A stretch of DNA of 64,000 nucleotides. It comes from Micromonospora echinospora. Lineage in GTDB: Bacteria > Actinomycetota > Actinomycetes > Mycobacteriales > Micromonosporaceae. The stretch is taken from NCBI RefSeq assembly GCF_900091495.1, contig NZ_LT607413.1, positions 7,378,501 to 7,442,500 on the forward strand, read 5' to 3'. The notes under the pieces are model-generated. The model was not told the origin of the DNA, searched no databases, and saw only the letters and a program-made list of their open reading frames with translations. This document shows positions 23,957 through 33,208 of this stretch, piece after piece (within the stretch, counting starts at the first letter, position 1; every line of letters starts with the position of its first letter). Position numbers and translations under genes: made by a program.

Positions 23957-26900
23957 TCAGTCGAGCACCTGAGCCTCGACGAGCACGGATGAGCCGGTGG
24001 CTGTCTTGCGCACGTGTAGGCGCGAGGGTATGCGCCTGCGCAGTTCCGCGACGTGGCTGACCAGTCCGACGGTTCGGCCACCGGAGCGCAGGGCGTCGAG
24101 CGCGTCGAGCACCTGATCGAGCGCCTCTTGATCGAGACTGCCGAAGCCCTCGTCGACGAACAGGCTACCCAGTTGGGTGCCGCCTGCCTCGGCCAGGACG
24201 ACATCGCTGAGGCCGAGGGCAAGACACAGAGAGACCAGGAAAGTTTCACCGCCGGAAAGCGTGGCCGGGCGCCGCTCCTGGCCAGTCCACGCATCGATGA
24301 CGGACAGGCCGAGCCCGTTTCGCCCGGCGCGGCGGCCTGTGTCTGACTCGGTGACGTGGCGCAGCAGGTACCGGTTGTAGGTGACCTGCCCGAGGCGGGT
24401 GTTCGCGGCCATCACGACGTGCCGGAACCGGTGGGTCAGCACATACGTGGAGAGGGTCATCCGGGTATTGCTGTCGGTGCTCTTGCCCTCGACGAGTTGG
24501 GCGAGCCGGTTGCCGATCTCGTACTCCGCGCGGATGGGCTTCCATTGGGCGAGGGCGTTGACCAGGTCGGGGCCCAGCTGCTTCAGTCGGTCGTGTTGCC
24601 TGACGGCAAGGCCGTGCTGGGCATGCAGCTCGGTGGCTCGTTGTCTCGCGGTTTGGTAGGCCTGTTCGCTGCCGTCGACGTCTGGTGGTGGTTCGTGTGC
24701 GGCCGCGAGCAGGGTGGGGTCCTGCATTCGTCCTGCGATCTTGTTGTACTCGCTGTCGAAGGCGTCGATTCGTTCCTGCAGTTCGATCAGCTCGGGGTTG
24801 GCCAGGGCTGCTCTACGCGCTGCCACGGCGTCGGGGAACTCGGACAGGTGCAGGTGGTGGTGCGCCTCACGGTGGGCCTCGGAGAGTTCCTTTGCTGCCT
24901 GTCGCCACTCCCCCAGGCTGCTCGCTGCGGCCTTGATCTCAGCGAGTTCCCGATCCAGTCGAGTCATCCGCAGCCGTAGGCTCTTGTCCTCGCCGCGGAT
25001 GGCGTCGATGGTTTCGGTGAGTTCGGTGATCTGCTCGGTCAGGGCGGCCTGTTGGGTCGTCGCCGCTGCCTCATCGCGGCCGATCTCGGCGGCCTCGCGG
25101 TGTTGATCGGCCAGCAGCACGTCGAGGGTTTCCAGTTGGGCGCCGAGTTCCTTGGCCAGTTTCGCTGCCTCGGTCGCGGCCCGGACCGACTTGCGTGCCT
25201 CGGTCGCCTTCGACGTCGCCTGGGCTGTCGTCAGGTCGCCGGCCGCTTCGGTGACTTCCTTGAGTTGGGCATTGATGCGCTCGACGGTGATCTCAGCGCT
25301 CCGGCGTTCATTGAGCCGCTCGCCCGCCTCAGCCTCGGCGAGTTCCTCGTCAGCGGCGGAGACGGCGTCGGCCGCGGCCCCGGCGGGATCGGGGTGTTCC
25401 GGGGAGCCACAGACCCCGCAGGGCTGCCCAGGCCGCAGCTCACCGGCGAGTTCTGCCGCCATGCCGGCCAGTCGGCGCTGCCGCACGTCAAGGTGCCGGG
25501 CCTCTGCGGCCTGGTGGCGGTCGATGGCAGCACGCCGTTCCTCCTGGGCGGTCGTGAGCTGCCCGGCGAGGTCGTCCCGCCGCTTGCACGCCTTGGTCTG
25601 CTTCTGCGCCTCGGCCAGCAATAGTTCGGCGGCTGCCTGGCCAGCGGCCACAGCGAGGGCCTGCTCCTGCCGAGCGGCAACCGCGGCATGCTGGGTAGGC
25701 AGCTCAGCGAGGAGGGCGTTGACCTTCTCGCTCCTGCTGGCCAGATCCTCAAGCTTCTTACTGACCGTCGTCTGCTGACGCAGCAGTTTGGTCCGTCGGG
25801 CCTCGCTGTCGATCGCGCCTTCGGCCGCATGAAGTTGTGCGGTACGGGTCTGCTCCGCGCGGGTCAGCGCGTCGAGGTCGAGGTGGGCCACGTCGACGGC
25901 GTCCCAACAGTCCGGACCCGGCGACGAGGTGTGGCCCGGCAGCACCGTTACGTCGGCCGGCAGGGATTCGAGGTGTTCGAACGCCTTCCGGCGGAGCCGG
26001 TCAAGTTGGTCCTGTCGGCGGTCGACCTGGTCCAGGTACGGCTTCAGCCCCGCTGCAGCGCGGGCGAGGTCGACCTGGCGTTTCCACTGTTCACGCTCCG
26101 GCTTGCGCATTGTCAACTCGTCGCGCTGCTGGACCGCCGCACGGTACTCGTGTTGCTGCGCGGCGAGTGTTGCGGCTGCCTGCCGGGCCTGGTCGAGGCG
26201 CTGTTCCTCTGCCGCACCGACAGCAATGCTGTGGGTCAGGGCTTCCACCAGGCCACCAACCCGGTCTCGGTGCAAGGCAGCCCACACCTCCAGCTCGACC
26301 AGGGCATCGGGCTTGTCGAGGTCCGCGGGCACCTCTACCTTGACCACCTCGGCGAAGCGCTGCGTCAGGTCGCGGATCGCGCCGAGGGCGGCACGTTCCT
26401 GCTGGCCGAGTTGCGTGCGGTGATCGGCCAGCCAACGCTCGGCGCGAGTGAAGATATCGATGTCGAAAAGGTGCCGCAGAAGCCCTTGCCGGTCGTCGGG
26501 AGATGCCTGCAGGAATCTGGCGAACCCGCCTTGGGGCAGCAGGACCACCTGGCAGAACTGGTGGACGTCGAGGCCGATCTCGGCCGTGATCAGGTCAGCG
26601 GCTTCCCGATGGTCACGGGTGACGAACGACTGAGTCTGATCCGGCAGTTGCTCGATGATCTCGACATGTGCGCCTTCGCGCGTGGTTCCGGTACCGCGCT
26701 TGCGGGGGCGGGTCCATTCTGGGGTACGAGTGATCAACAATCGCCTGTTGGTCAGGGTGACGTCCAGTTCGACACTGGGGCCGCGACCAGGACTGGCGTG
26801 GTGGGAGTGCAGCGACTTGGCGTCGTCCCGTGAGCCGGGTACGGTTCCGTACAAGGCGAAGCAGATCCCGTCCAGAATCGTGGTCTTTCCCGCACCGGTG

Positions 26901-27007
26901 TCACCGTGGATCAGGAACAGGCCGTCAGCCGTGAGCGCCTCGAAGTCGACGCTGACCGTTTGGGGAAACGGTCCGAACGCGGTCATGGTCAGCCGGTGAA
27001 GTCGCAT
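23957..27007 (-). CDS. sbcC: Exonuclease subunit SbcC (SMC/Rad50-like ATPase)
   Basis: This 1016-residue protein is the ATPase of the SbcCD nuclease, which opens hairpins and processes blocked DNA ends. It has an N-terminal Walker A (GDTGAGKTTILDG, about 34-46), two long coiled-coil arms rich in Ala, Glu, Gln and Arg, a central zinc hook PCGVCGSP, and a C-terminal signature LSGGETFLVSL with Walker B LFVDEGFGSLD. The length is normal for actinobacteria. Its ATG overlaps the sbcD stop by one base (TGATG). The 240-base gap to the cluster shows no convincing gene. This marks the end of the biosynthetic region. Confidence 0.93.
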   Translation of the reverse strand: MRLHRLTMTAFGPFPQTVSVDFEALTADGLFLIHGDTGAGKTTILDGICFALYGTVPGSRDDAKSLHSHHASPGRGPSVELDVTLTNRRLLITRTPEWTRPRKRGTGTTREGAHVEIIEQLPDQTQSFVTRDHREAADLITAEIGLDVHQFCQVVLLPQGGFARFLQASPDDRQGLLRHLFDIDIFTRAERWLADHRTQLGQQERAALGAIRDLTQRFAEVVKVEVPADLDKPDALVELEVWAALHRDRVGGLVEALTHSIAVGAAEEQRLDQARQAAATLAAQQHEYRAAVQQRDELTMRKPEREQWKRQVDLARAAAGLKPYLDQVDRRQDQLDRLRRKAFEHLESLPADVTVLPGHTSSPGPDCWDAVDVAHLDLDALTRAEQTRTAQLHAAEGAIDSEARRTKLLRQQTTVSKKLEDLASRSEKVNALLAELPTQHAAVAARQEQALAVAAGQAAAELLLAEAQKQTKACKRRDDLAGQLTTAQEERRAAIDRHQAAEARHLDVRQRRLAGMAAELAGELRPGQPCGVCGSPEHPDPAGAAADAVSAADEELAEAEAGERLNERRSAEITVERINAQLKEVTEAAGDLTTAQATSKATEARKSVRAATEAAKLAKELGAQLETLDVLLADQHREAAEIGRDEAAATTQQAALTEQITELTETIDAIRGEDKSLRLRMTRLDRELAEIKAAASSLGEWRQAAKELSEAHREAHHHLHLSEFPDAVAARRAALANPELIELQERIDAFDSEYNKIAGRMQDPTLLAAAHEPPPDVDGSEQAYQTARQRATELHAQHGLAVRQHDRLKQLGPDLVNALAQWKPIRAEYEIGNRLAQLVEGKSTDSNTRMTLSTYVLTHRFRHVVMAANTRLGQVTYNRYLLRHVTESDTGRRAGRNGLGLSVIDAWTGQERRPATLSGGETFLVSLCLALGLSDVVLAEAGGTQLGSLFVDEGFGSLDQEALDQVLDALDALRSGGRTVGLVSHVAELRRRIPSRLHVRKTATGSSVLVEAQVLD

Positions 27008-28152
27008 CAGCGGGTCGCCTCCAAGCGGCGCAACTCGTCGAAGGTGCGGTGCAGCAGCGCGACCTCGTCGCCGTCAGCGGGTCGCCCGCGTACCTCGGTC
27101 ACGAAGTCGAGCGCAACCTCGACCGGCGCCAGTCGATCAAGGTCGGCGAGATCCCGGCTTCCCAGGTCGGCAGTCAGGCTCGGCACGACGAGCTTCAGCA
27201 GATGCGGGAACCGGCGTTTGAGCCGCTCGTGCGGTGACAGCGGTCGTACCGCATCGGTCAGGGTCGCCTCGACCCAGCACTGCTCGTACGCGCTGTAGGC
27301 GGGGCTGTTCAACAGCTCCTCAACGCTGCCGGTGAGCCGGGCCATCCGCCTCGGTATCGGGGCAGGAACCTCCTCGACGCGACGCAGCCCGTCAGCGTCG
27401 AGGTCCACGAGGTATGACGACTTGACGTGAGCGGCCTCGGAGAAACTGAAAGCCAACGGCGACCCGCTGTATCGCAACCCGTCGGCCAGACGCTGACGGC
27501 CGTGCAGGTGGCCGAGCGCCACGTAGTCGACGCCATCGAAGACCGCACTGGGTACATGCTGCACGCCACCCACGCTGATGTCCCGCTCGGTGTCGCAACC
27601 CTGTCCGCCGAAGACGAAGGCGTGCGCCATGACGACAGACCGATGCCCAGGGCGGCCGGCAAGATCCGATCGAACCCGGCCCATCGCGGCACGCAGGGCC
27701 GCAGCATGGCCTCGATCCTCGAGTCCCCAGTCGGCGACCGCCGAGGCTGGTTCGAGAAACGGTACCGGGTAGCACGCGACCGCCGTGTGCTCATCCTCAA
27801 GGAGCACCGGCGCACCCACAGCACCCGTGCCCACTCGCACGTGGACGCCGGACCTCTCCAGCAACCGGGAGCTGACTCCCAAGCGGGCCGGCGAGTCATG
27901 GTTGCCGGCGATGACGACCACCTGCGTTCGGGCCTCCAACACGAGTCGGGTCTGTGCCTGGTCCCACAGACCAACTGCATCAGGCGGCGGCACCGCCCGG
28001 TCGTAGAGGTCACCGGCGATGAGCACGGCATCGACCTGTTCACTGCGAGCAATCTCAACCAGATGATCGATGAATGCCTGGTGCGCGTCGTGCAGGCTAA
28101 GGCCGTGCAGATGGCGACCCAGATGCCAATCCGAGGTGTGAAGGAATCGCAC
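27007..28152 (-). CDS. sbcD: Exonuclease subunit SbcD (metallophosphoesterase)
   Basis: The nuclease subunit that pairs with SbcC. Calcineurin-like metal-binding motifs appear in order: SDWHLGRHLHG, IAGDLYDRAVPP, IAGNHDSPARLG, VVMAHAFVFGG and ALGHLHGRQ. A capping domain follows. I chose the GTG that begins VRFLHTSDWHLG, because SbcD/Mre11 proteins start right at this strand; the longer frame adds 12 residues. There is no clear ribosome-binding site, so the transcript may be leaderless. The product is about 381 residues, normal for the family. Confidence 0.92.
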   Translation of the reverse strand: MRFLHTSDWHLGRHLHGLSLHDAHQAFIDHLVEIARSEQVDAVLIAGDLYDRAVPPPDAVGLWDQAQTRLVLEARTQVVVIAGNHDSPARLGVSSRLLERSGVHVRVGTGAVGAPVLLEDEHTAVACYPVPFLEPASAVADWGLEDRGHAAALRAAMGRVRSDLAGRPGHRSVVMAHAFVFGGQGCDTERDISVGGVQHVPSAVFDGVDYVALGHLHGRQRLADGLRYSGSPLAFSFSEAAHVKSSYLVDLDADGLRRVEEVPAPIPRRMARLTGSVEELLNSPAYSAYEQCWVEATLTDAVRPLSPHERLKRRFPHLLKLVVPSLTADLGSRDLADLDRLAPVEVALDFVTEVRGRPADGDEVALLHRTFDELRRLEATR

Positions 28153-28340
28153 GAGCGGTGACGCTAAGACATACGTCGACCGCAGCACATCAACTCAGCC
28201 GACCACACTCCCAGCCGAAAATCGGGTGTGTCCCGGCAGCCCAAACGTGAAGCTTCTGGTATCAGGCGGCAAGAAAGCCGAACCCTCCAAGGGAGAGCCG
28301 CGGGGTGCCTGCGGTCCGGAGTTGCCCACGCAAGCGGGTC

Positions 28341-28592
28341 CTACGATTTGGCTCGGCGTCGGCGTGCCGCGGCCGAGAGTTCGGCCAGTTGCAGCATGTA
28401 CGCGGTTCTCGCGTGTTTGGCCATGGCGGTTCGGACGTCCTCGGGCAGCGCGCCGTCGGGATCGACCTGGCGCTCGAACCGGCCGAGGAACGCCTTGGTG
28501 CCGGAGGACGTGCGAGCCGTACGGTCAGTGGTGTTGGCCCAGGACGCATGTGCGGCGATGCGGGCACGGCGGCGACGCTGCTCCGGGGTCAT
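28341..28592 (-). CDS. Small conserved hypothetical protein (Arg-rich)
   Basis: About 83 residues from the ATG giving MTPEQRRRRARIAAHASWAN. The segment FERQVDPDGALPEDVR and the C-terminal alternating basic/alanine helix ending in ARRRRAKS are like small actinobacterial proteins of unknown function that I have seen near integrase and phage-like genes. A GTG further upstream (codons VSDREKK) would overlap the integrase stop and is an alternative start. It lies directly downstream of the first integrase in the same direction, so the two are probably cotranscribed. Function unknown. Confidence 0.6.
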   Translation of the reverse strand: MTPEQRRRRARIAAHASWANTTDRTARTSSGTKAFLGRFERQVDPDGALPEDVRTAMAKHARTAYMLQLAELSAAARRRRAKS

Positions 28593-28638
28593 GCCCGCTT
28601 CACCCCCACGCCTGCCTGTATGCAGCTTCTTCTCGCGG

Positions 28639-29592
28639 TCAGACACGTTCACCGATCCCCATTCGGGCTTGCACCTCCTGGGCCCGTTCGGCGGCGGCGC
28701 TGGCACCGTAGTGTCGCGGCATGTCGTCGGATGCCCAGCCGAGCACCAGCATCAAATCGCCGGTGTCTCCTCCGGCCAGCTTCCACTCGTGTGCGTAGGT
28801 GTGCCGCCAGCGGTGTGCGTGCACGCCATCGACCCCGGCGCGCAGACCGCGCCGTTTGAGCATCAGCTTGATGCCGTTGAAGGTCAGCGGCTGTGCACCG
28901 CGTACCGCTAGCCACAGATGAGGTAGCCCGGAGCCTTTGTGCCCGCTGCGGGCGCGTAGGTAGCGGCTGACCGCCCGGGCGGTTTTGGGTCCGAGTCGGA
29001 CCCGGCGGTCCTTGGCGCCCTTGCCGTGGTAGCGCACCGTGTCCAGCGACAGGTCGACGTCGTCGAGCTGCAGGTTGGCTACCTCGGACAGTCTCGCACC
29101 CGTATTGGCCAACAAGCGGATAATCGCTAGGTCACGGGTGTGGACGAAGTCCTTGCCCTTGCACGTGTCCAGCAGCTTCTTGGTGTCCTCGTCCCCGATG
29201 ATCGGGATGAGCCGCCGTGGTGTCTTGGGCTGACGTACCCGCAGCATGGGCGACTGGTCGATCTCCTCCTCGTCGACCGTAAGCCACTTGAAGAACTGCT
29301 GCAGGGCCTTGTGCTTGTTCAGGGCCGTGGCCGGCGACCGAGTCTCGATCATCCACACCTGGAACGCCTCGACGTGCCTCCGCGTCACAGCGGTCGGAGT
29401 CAGCGCGGCCTCCCCTGACTCCCGCCGGCTGTCGCCCGCGAGGTAACGGCCCAGTTGAGCAGCGGCCAGCAGGTAGTTGTAGCGCGTGGTCGATGGGTAG
29501 TTTCCCGACCGCAGCGACCGGTCCCAATCCGTGAGGAACGCCGCCCACGCCTGGGGCAGACCCATCGTCAGCTTGGTCAGATCGCGGTTCAT
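28639..29592 (-). CDS. Tyrosine recombinase / site-specific integrase (copy 1)
   Basis: The 317-residue protein has an N-terminal SAM-like core-binding domain (about 10-110, with RYNYLLAAAQLGRYL) and a C-terminal catalytic domain. Catalytic residues are visible: Arg in NTGARLSEVANL, Lys in HGKGAKDRRV, His-x-x-Arg in HAHRWRHTYAHEW, and the nucleophile Tyr in MPRHYGAS. It is a close paralogue of the second integrase 2.3 kb to the right; long stretches such as LNKHKALQQFFKWL and VRQPKTPRRLIP are nearly shared. It probably catalyses integration or excision of the small island here. The start ATG is at the beginning of MNRDLTKLTMGL. Confidence 0.88.
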   Translation of the reverse strand: MNRDLTKLTMGLPQAWAAFLTDWDRSLRSGNYPSTTRYNYLLAAAQLGRYLAGDSRRESGEAALTPTAVTRRHVEAFQVWMIETRSPATALNKHKALQQFFKWLTVDEEEIDQSPMLRVRQPKTPRRLIPIIGDEDTKKLLDTCKGKDFVHTRDLAIIRLLANTGARLSEVANLQLDDVDLSLDTVRYHGKGAKDRRVRLGPKTARAVSRYLRARSGHKGSGLPHLWLAVRGAQPLTFNGIKLMLKRRGLRAGVDGVHAHRWRHTYAHEWKLAGGDTGDLMLVLGWASDDMPRHYGASAAAERAQEVQARMGIGERV

Positions 29593-29679
29593 GACCCCCC
29601 CACCCTGCGAACGTCAACACCCGGCGCCGACGTTGATGCGGTGTACTGCCTCCTTGCCGCCTCCGAATACCGGATTCCT

Positions 29680-30061
29680 CAACACCATCGCCACCATTCC
29701 CTCACGCGTCCCCCGGCACCTCGCTGGATTTCGGTGAGCAGGAACGCGATGATCGACGTGGCCGACCCGATGACGATCGCCACCAAAACGCTTTCCCCAG
29801 CACAAATTCCCGCTATCACTGGGCTTGCGAACCGAAGATCGAGCCAATCCCGAACACAATCGCCCCCGCCACCAACCCCAGCACCGCCGAAATCACACCG
29901 AGGAACAACGTGGCGTTGGCCAGCTTGTAGCATTTGGCGACCCGATCCGTGATGCTCCACAACTGCAGTTCGAATTCGACTGAACCGCAGCTGTGAGAGC
30001 GATGCCGAAAGCTAAGCACAGGTGACAGAAGAGCGTCAACCACAGTTTTCGTTATGGCCAA
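29680..30061 (-). pseudogene. Frameshifted small membrane protein gene
   Basis: One minus-strand frame encodes a segment with a long hydrophobic helix (ANATLFLGVISAVLGLVAG onward) and stops. The adjoining frame continues with a second hydrophobic helix (ESVLVAIVIGSATSIIAF) and a polar end. Joined, they would make a small protein of two or three transmembrane segments preceded by a polar region containing YKLAN. This arrangement recalls SLATT-type membrane proteins linked to conflict systems, but the match is weak. Either a frameshift has inactivated it or these are two chance frames. Confidence 0.35.
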
Positions 30062-30071
30062 CTATGGCTGA

Positions 30072-30250
30072 ACCTGGGGACCCGCGAAGGACACACCAGC
30101 CGACCAGGCTGAGGCCGCGGCCTCACGCCTGATCCAAACAAGGCTCCGAACCCTCATCGAGGCCAACACCGAAGGCCGGCCACCCTACACAGAGGTCGAG
30201 TTAGCCCGGGAATTCACCAAGCACGGCCACCGCATCACCGCCGAGGGTAC
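30072..30250 (+). pseudogene. Remnant of an XRE-like helix-turn-helix regulator
   Basis: A plus-strand frame without a clear start reads ASRLIQTRLRTLIEANTEG and then RPPYTEVELAREFTKHGHRIT. This resembles the opening of actinobacterial XRE-type regulators (…LxxLFxxxxPxGRGPYTxxEVA…). It then loses similarity and has no downstream recognition helix. There is no complete gene; it is probably a decayed or truncated regulator of the island. The rest of the gap up to 30,500 shows nothing clear. Confidence 0.35.
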
Positions 30251-30502
30251 CCACGACCTTCCGAGGACGGCGGCGTGCAGGCCCGCGAGAAGCGGAGGCG
30301 GGATGACCGCACCGATGAGCTGCTCATCGAGGCCTCGCCGGTACGGTTGCCGGCGGCCGTCATGGTGACCGCTGACGCCGTCCGCACAGCCTCAGCATCT
30401 GGTGCCGAGAACCCTGATCATCGATGTGCGCAAGAGTGCTATGTGGTGCCCTCGTCGACGGCCAGCACGGCGGTGAGCTCTCGTGATTTCGCACGAAGAC
30501 CG

Positions 30503-30572
30503 GTGTTCGAGGGGGGGACTCGAACACGGGGATGCCCGTGCTGCTCGCCTCTACGGGGCGAGCAGCACGGGC
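30503..30572. terminator. Two adjacent perfect hairpins
   Basis: The first hairpin pairs GTGTTCGAG with CTCGAACAC around a G-rich loop. The second pairs GCCCGTGCTGCTCGCC perfectly with its complement over 16 bp around a 7-base loop (30,534-30,572). They lie about 110 bases beyond the stop of the 382-residue hypothetical gene and could terminate its transcript. There is no T-run. Two strong hairpins in tandem are also seen at recombination or replication sites of mobile elements, so that role is possible. Confidence 0.55.
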
Positions 30573-30683
30573 ACCACCAATTCGTCGCCCCCGCCATCTG
30601 GCGGACGAGCGGATGCGGTGCCATGCGAAGCCACCTGGCGTGATCGCTGGCGCGGTGCGCCCGCCGCTCGCGCCAATGCCTGC

Positions 30684-31832
30684 CTACTTGCGGTCTTCAA
30701 GATCGAGTCGGTGTCGGTCTACAGCGGCTCGGGCTCGCACTTCCTTACGGAACGCCTCTTCCAGCTCGTCGTCCGGTTCGTCGTCGGACACGTTGTCCTC
30801 CGGCTTGGCTGACGACATGGCGTACTCGCGGTAGAGAAGCCAGCAGCCGTAGATGCCGGACAGTAGATCCTCGAGCATGTCGCGGGCGGGACGCAGCGGG
30901 TCCAGAGTGGTCAGCCGAATCGTCGTGAACTCGCCAACCGCTTCGGCTCCGCCCGGCCTGACCTGCTCAGCTTCTTCCTCGGCTTCCTCGATCTTCTCTC
31001 GTAGCTCATCGATGTCGGGCGCCTCGCCCTCAGCGATCGCCATGGCATCGCAGATCATGCTGGTCACCGCGTCTGTCGGCGACAGACCGATCTCCATCAG
31101 CTCCAGGACCGCGGTGGGTGTCTCGTGCGGCAGCGCTTCGATGTCGTCGGCTTCCAGTAGAACATCAGTTGCGGCCCCCTTGGAGGCCTCCGCCGCCAGG
31201 TCGGCAGCCGCCTGCAGCCAGTGCGCTGCCGCCACGCATGCCGAGGTCGGGTCGAGCTCCAGAAACAGCTCGTCTCCGCCGAGCGGGTTCTCCGTCAGGA
31301 TCCGGTCGGCAGCGGCGACCTGGACCGGTGAGGCAGCTCGGCGGGTCAGTTGCACGGCCTGCGCCGAGCACCCGGACAGATTCCCCAGTTCGGCGCCCTC
31401 CACCGCCGCGAGCTCTTCCTCCACGTCGGCGATCACCGCGGCGGTGAGATCCGCGATCGCGGCCGAGTGCAGGCGACGGCCCACTCGATGGGCGCGTTCC
31501 TCCACAGGGTCGTACGACACCATCAACATGCCGTTGCTGTCAGGCAGGTTCGGCTCTTTAATATGGGCGGTTACGGAAGCGAACTCGTTCCGGGTCTGCT
31601 CTCGCCGCCATCCCTCTGTGTTGAGCTCCAAGCTGTCGGCGGCGCTCGCCGGATGCGTGTAGCAGCGCCAGAGCGCCTCGGACAGGCCCGACAACTCGGC
31701 CGCCAGCGCCAGCCGCTGTCTCGGCTCGATACTCGCCGCCAGCGAAGCGACCCGAACCGCGACAGATCCGTAGCCGGTCTCCCAGGTCGCCAACAGCTCA
31801 CTGCGACTCTCGTCGATTGCGTACCGCGTCAT
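30684..31832 (-). CDS. Hypothetical protein, 382 residues, acidic
   Basis: I do not recognise this gene. The protein is helical and acidic, with alternating Ala/Glu/Asp stretches (LREKIEEAEEEAEQV is probably a coiled coil, about 275-290), no signal peptide and no membrane helix. The tail is strongly charged (SDDEPDDELEEAFRKEV). The chosen ATG (MTRYAIDESR) has GGGGAGG seven bases before it; a GTG two codons earlier is too close to that site. It lies between the two paralogous integrases and runs in the same direction. Codon use is GC-rich like the genome. It may be cargo of the integrative element. Confidence 0.65.
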   Translation of the reverse strand: MTRYAIDESRSELLATWETGYGSVAVRVASLAASIEPRQRLALAAELSGLSEALWRCYTHPASAADSLELNTEGWRREQTRNEFASVTAHIKEPNLPDSNGMLMVSYDPVEERAHRVGRRLHSAAIADLTAAVIADVEEELAAVEGAELGNLSGCSAQAVQLTRRAASPVQVAAADRILTENPLGGDELFLELDPTSACVAAAHWLQAAADLAAEASKGAATDVLLEADDIEALPHETPTAVLELMEIGLSPTDAVTSMICDAMAIAEGEAPDIDELREKIEEAEEEAEQVRPGGAEAVGEFTTIRLTTLDPLRPARDMLEDLLSGIYGCWLLYREYAMSSAKPEDNVSDDEPDDELEEAFRKEVRARAAVDRHRLDLEDRK

Positions 31833-31869
31833 CGCCACCCTCCCCGAAAACGCCGCAGCCTACCGGTAT

Positions 31870-31910
31870 TGACGTGATCACGCATGGTACTTCCGTGCGT
31901 GATCACGTCA
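31870..31910. terminator. Perfect 15-bp hairpin after the second integrase
   Basis: TGACGTGATCACGCA pairs perfectly with TGCGTGATCACGTCA around an 11-base loop, starting 10 bases beyond the integrase stop codon. The position suits a terminator. The half-palindromic arms (GTGATCAC inside each) could also be an operator or recombination site upstream of the hypothetical gene, whose start is about 40 bases further on. Confidence 0.55.
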
Positions 31911-31920
31911 GCCAGCCGAA

Positions 31921-32880
31921 CTACACTCGCTCGCCGATTCCCAGCCGTGCCTGCGTCTCCTGCGCCCGCTCAGCGGCGGCACTGGCACCATAGTGGCGGG
32001 GCATGTCCTCGGAGGCCCAGCCGAGCAGCAGCATGAGATCACCGGTATCTCCCCCGGCACGCTTCCACTCATGGGCGAAGGTGTGGCGCCACCGGTGCGC
32101 GTGCACGTCCGGCACTCCGGCCGCCTTACCCAGCCGCTTGAGGAGGATCTTGATGCCATTCGGAGTCAGGGCAGCCTTGCCACGCTCGGCCAACCACAGC
32201 TGAGGCAGCGCGGCGCCCTTGTGCTTGTCCCGGGCCCGTAGATAGCGGCTCAGCGCCCGGGCGGTCTTGGGCCCGAAACGTACCCGCCGGTCCTTGGCAC
32301 CCTTGCCGTGGAAGCGCACCGACTCGGTGTTCAGGTCAACGTCGGCCACGAGGAGATTGCCCACCTCGGACAGCCGAGCGCCGGTGTTGCAGTACAGCCG
32401 GATCAGCGCCTCGTCGCGCAGGTTGGCGAAGCCCTTGCCCTTGCACGCGTCGAGGAGCTTGCCGGTGTCCTCGTCGCGCATAACCGGGATCAGTTTGCGG
32501 GGCGTCTTCGGCTGCCGCACCCGCTCCATCGGCGACCGGTCGATGGCCTGCTCGTCAACGAGCAGCCACTTGAAGAACTGCTGCAACCCCTTGTGCTTGT
32601 TCAAGGCGGTCGACGCGGACCGGGTGTCGATCATCCAAGCCTGGAACGCCTCCACGTGCGCCCGAGTCACCGCACACGGGTCGTCGGCGGCGTCCTCGGC
32701 GTCCGGGTCCGGCGAGTGCTCCCCCAGATAGCGGCCAAGTTGCGCGGCAGCGAGCAGGTAGTTGTAGCGGGTGGTCTGCGGGTAGTTCCCGGCCCGCAGC
32801 GACCGGTCCCAGTCGCGGAGGAACCCGGCCCAGGTCCGGGACAGTCCGGCGGTGAGCTTCTGAAGATCCAGTAGTGGCAT
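31921..32880 (-). CDS. Tyrosine recombinase / site-specific integrase (copy 2)
   Basis: A 319-residue paralogue of the first integrase with the same domains. Catalytic residues are present: Arg in NTGARLSEVGNL, HGKGAKDRRV with Lys, HAHRWRHTFAHEW and the nucleophile Tyr in MPRHYGAS. The two copies are alike along their whole length, including identical ends (ERAQE…GIGERV). The gene lies 114 bases from the 3' end of a tRNA-Pro gene, the classical position of an integrase whose attachment site is in the tRNA. The start ATG precedes PLLDLQKLTAGL. Confidence 0.88.
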   Translation of the reverse strand: MPLLDLQKLTAGLSRTWAGFLRDWDRSLRAGNYPQTTRYNYLLAAAQLGRYLGEHSPDPDAEDAADDPCAVTRAHVEAFQAWMIDTRSASTALNKHKGLQQFFKWLLVDEQAIDRSPMERVRQPKTPRKLIPVMRDEDTGKLLDACKGKGFANLRDEALIRLYCNTGARLSEVGNLLVADVDLNTESVRFHGKGAKDRRVRFGPKTARALSRYLRARDKHKGAALPQLWLAERGKAALTPNGIKILLKRLGKAAGVPDVHAHRWRHTFAHEWKRAGGDTGDLMLLLGWASEDMPRHYGASAAAERAQETQARLGIGERV

Positions 32881-32945
32881 GACAACCTGCCCGAGTCAAG
32901 GAGTCCAACAGCGGCGTGCTAGACCAGGCATCCATGCCAAGCAAT

Positions 32946-32986
32946 GAAAAAAGGGCTCCCGCAAGTCACTGACCTGCGGAAACCCT
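32946..32986 (-). terminator. Rho-independent terminator of tRNA-Pro
   Basis: Read on the minus strand, an imperfect hairpin (AGGGTTTCCGCAGGTCA paired with TGACTTGCGGGAGCCCT) is followed by TTTTTTC. It begins 8 bases beyond the tRNA 3' end. This is the only hairpin in the window with a good T-run. Confidence 0.8.
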
Positions 32987-32993
32987 ATCGCTG

Positions 32994-33067
<74 letters not shown>

Positions 33068-33208
33068 ATGCCGTCGCCGGGTCTCCCCTGCGGCAGCCGG
33101 TACAGCTTAGCGCAGGATCTTCCCGAGGTACGCACAGGCCCCTCCCGCTGCGACGACCGCCGCCACACCCCCTCAAGCGTCCTAGGAGGGTGCTGGTGGC
33201 GGGAAGAC

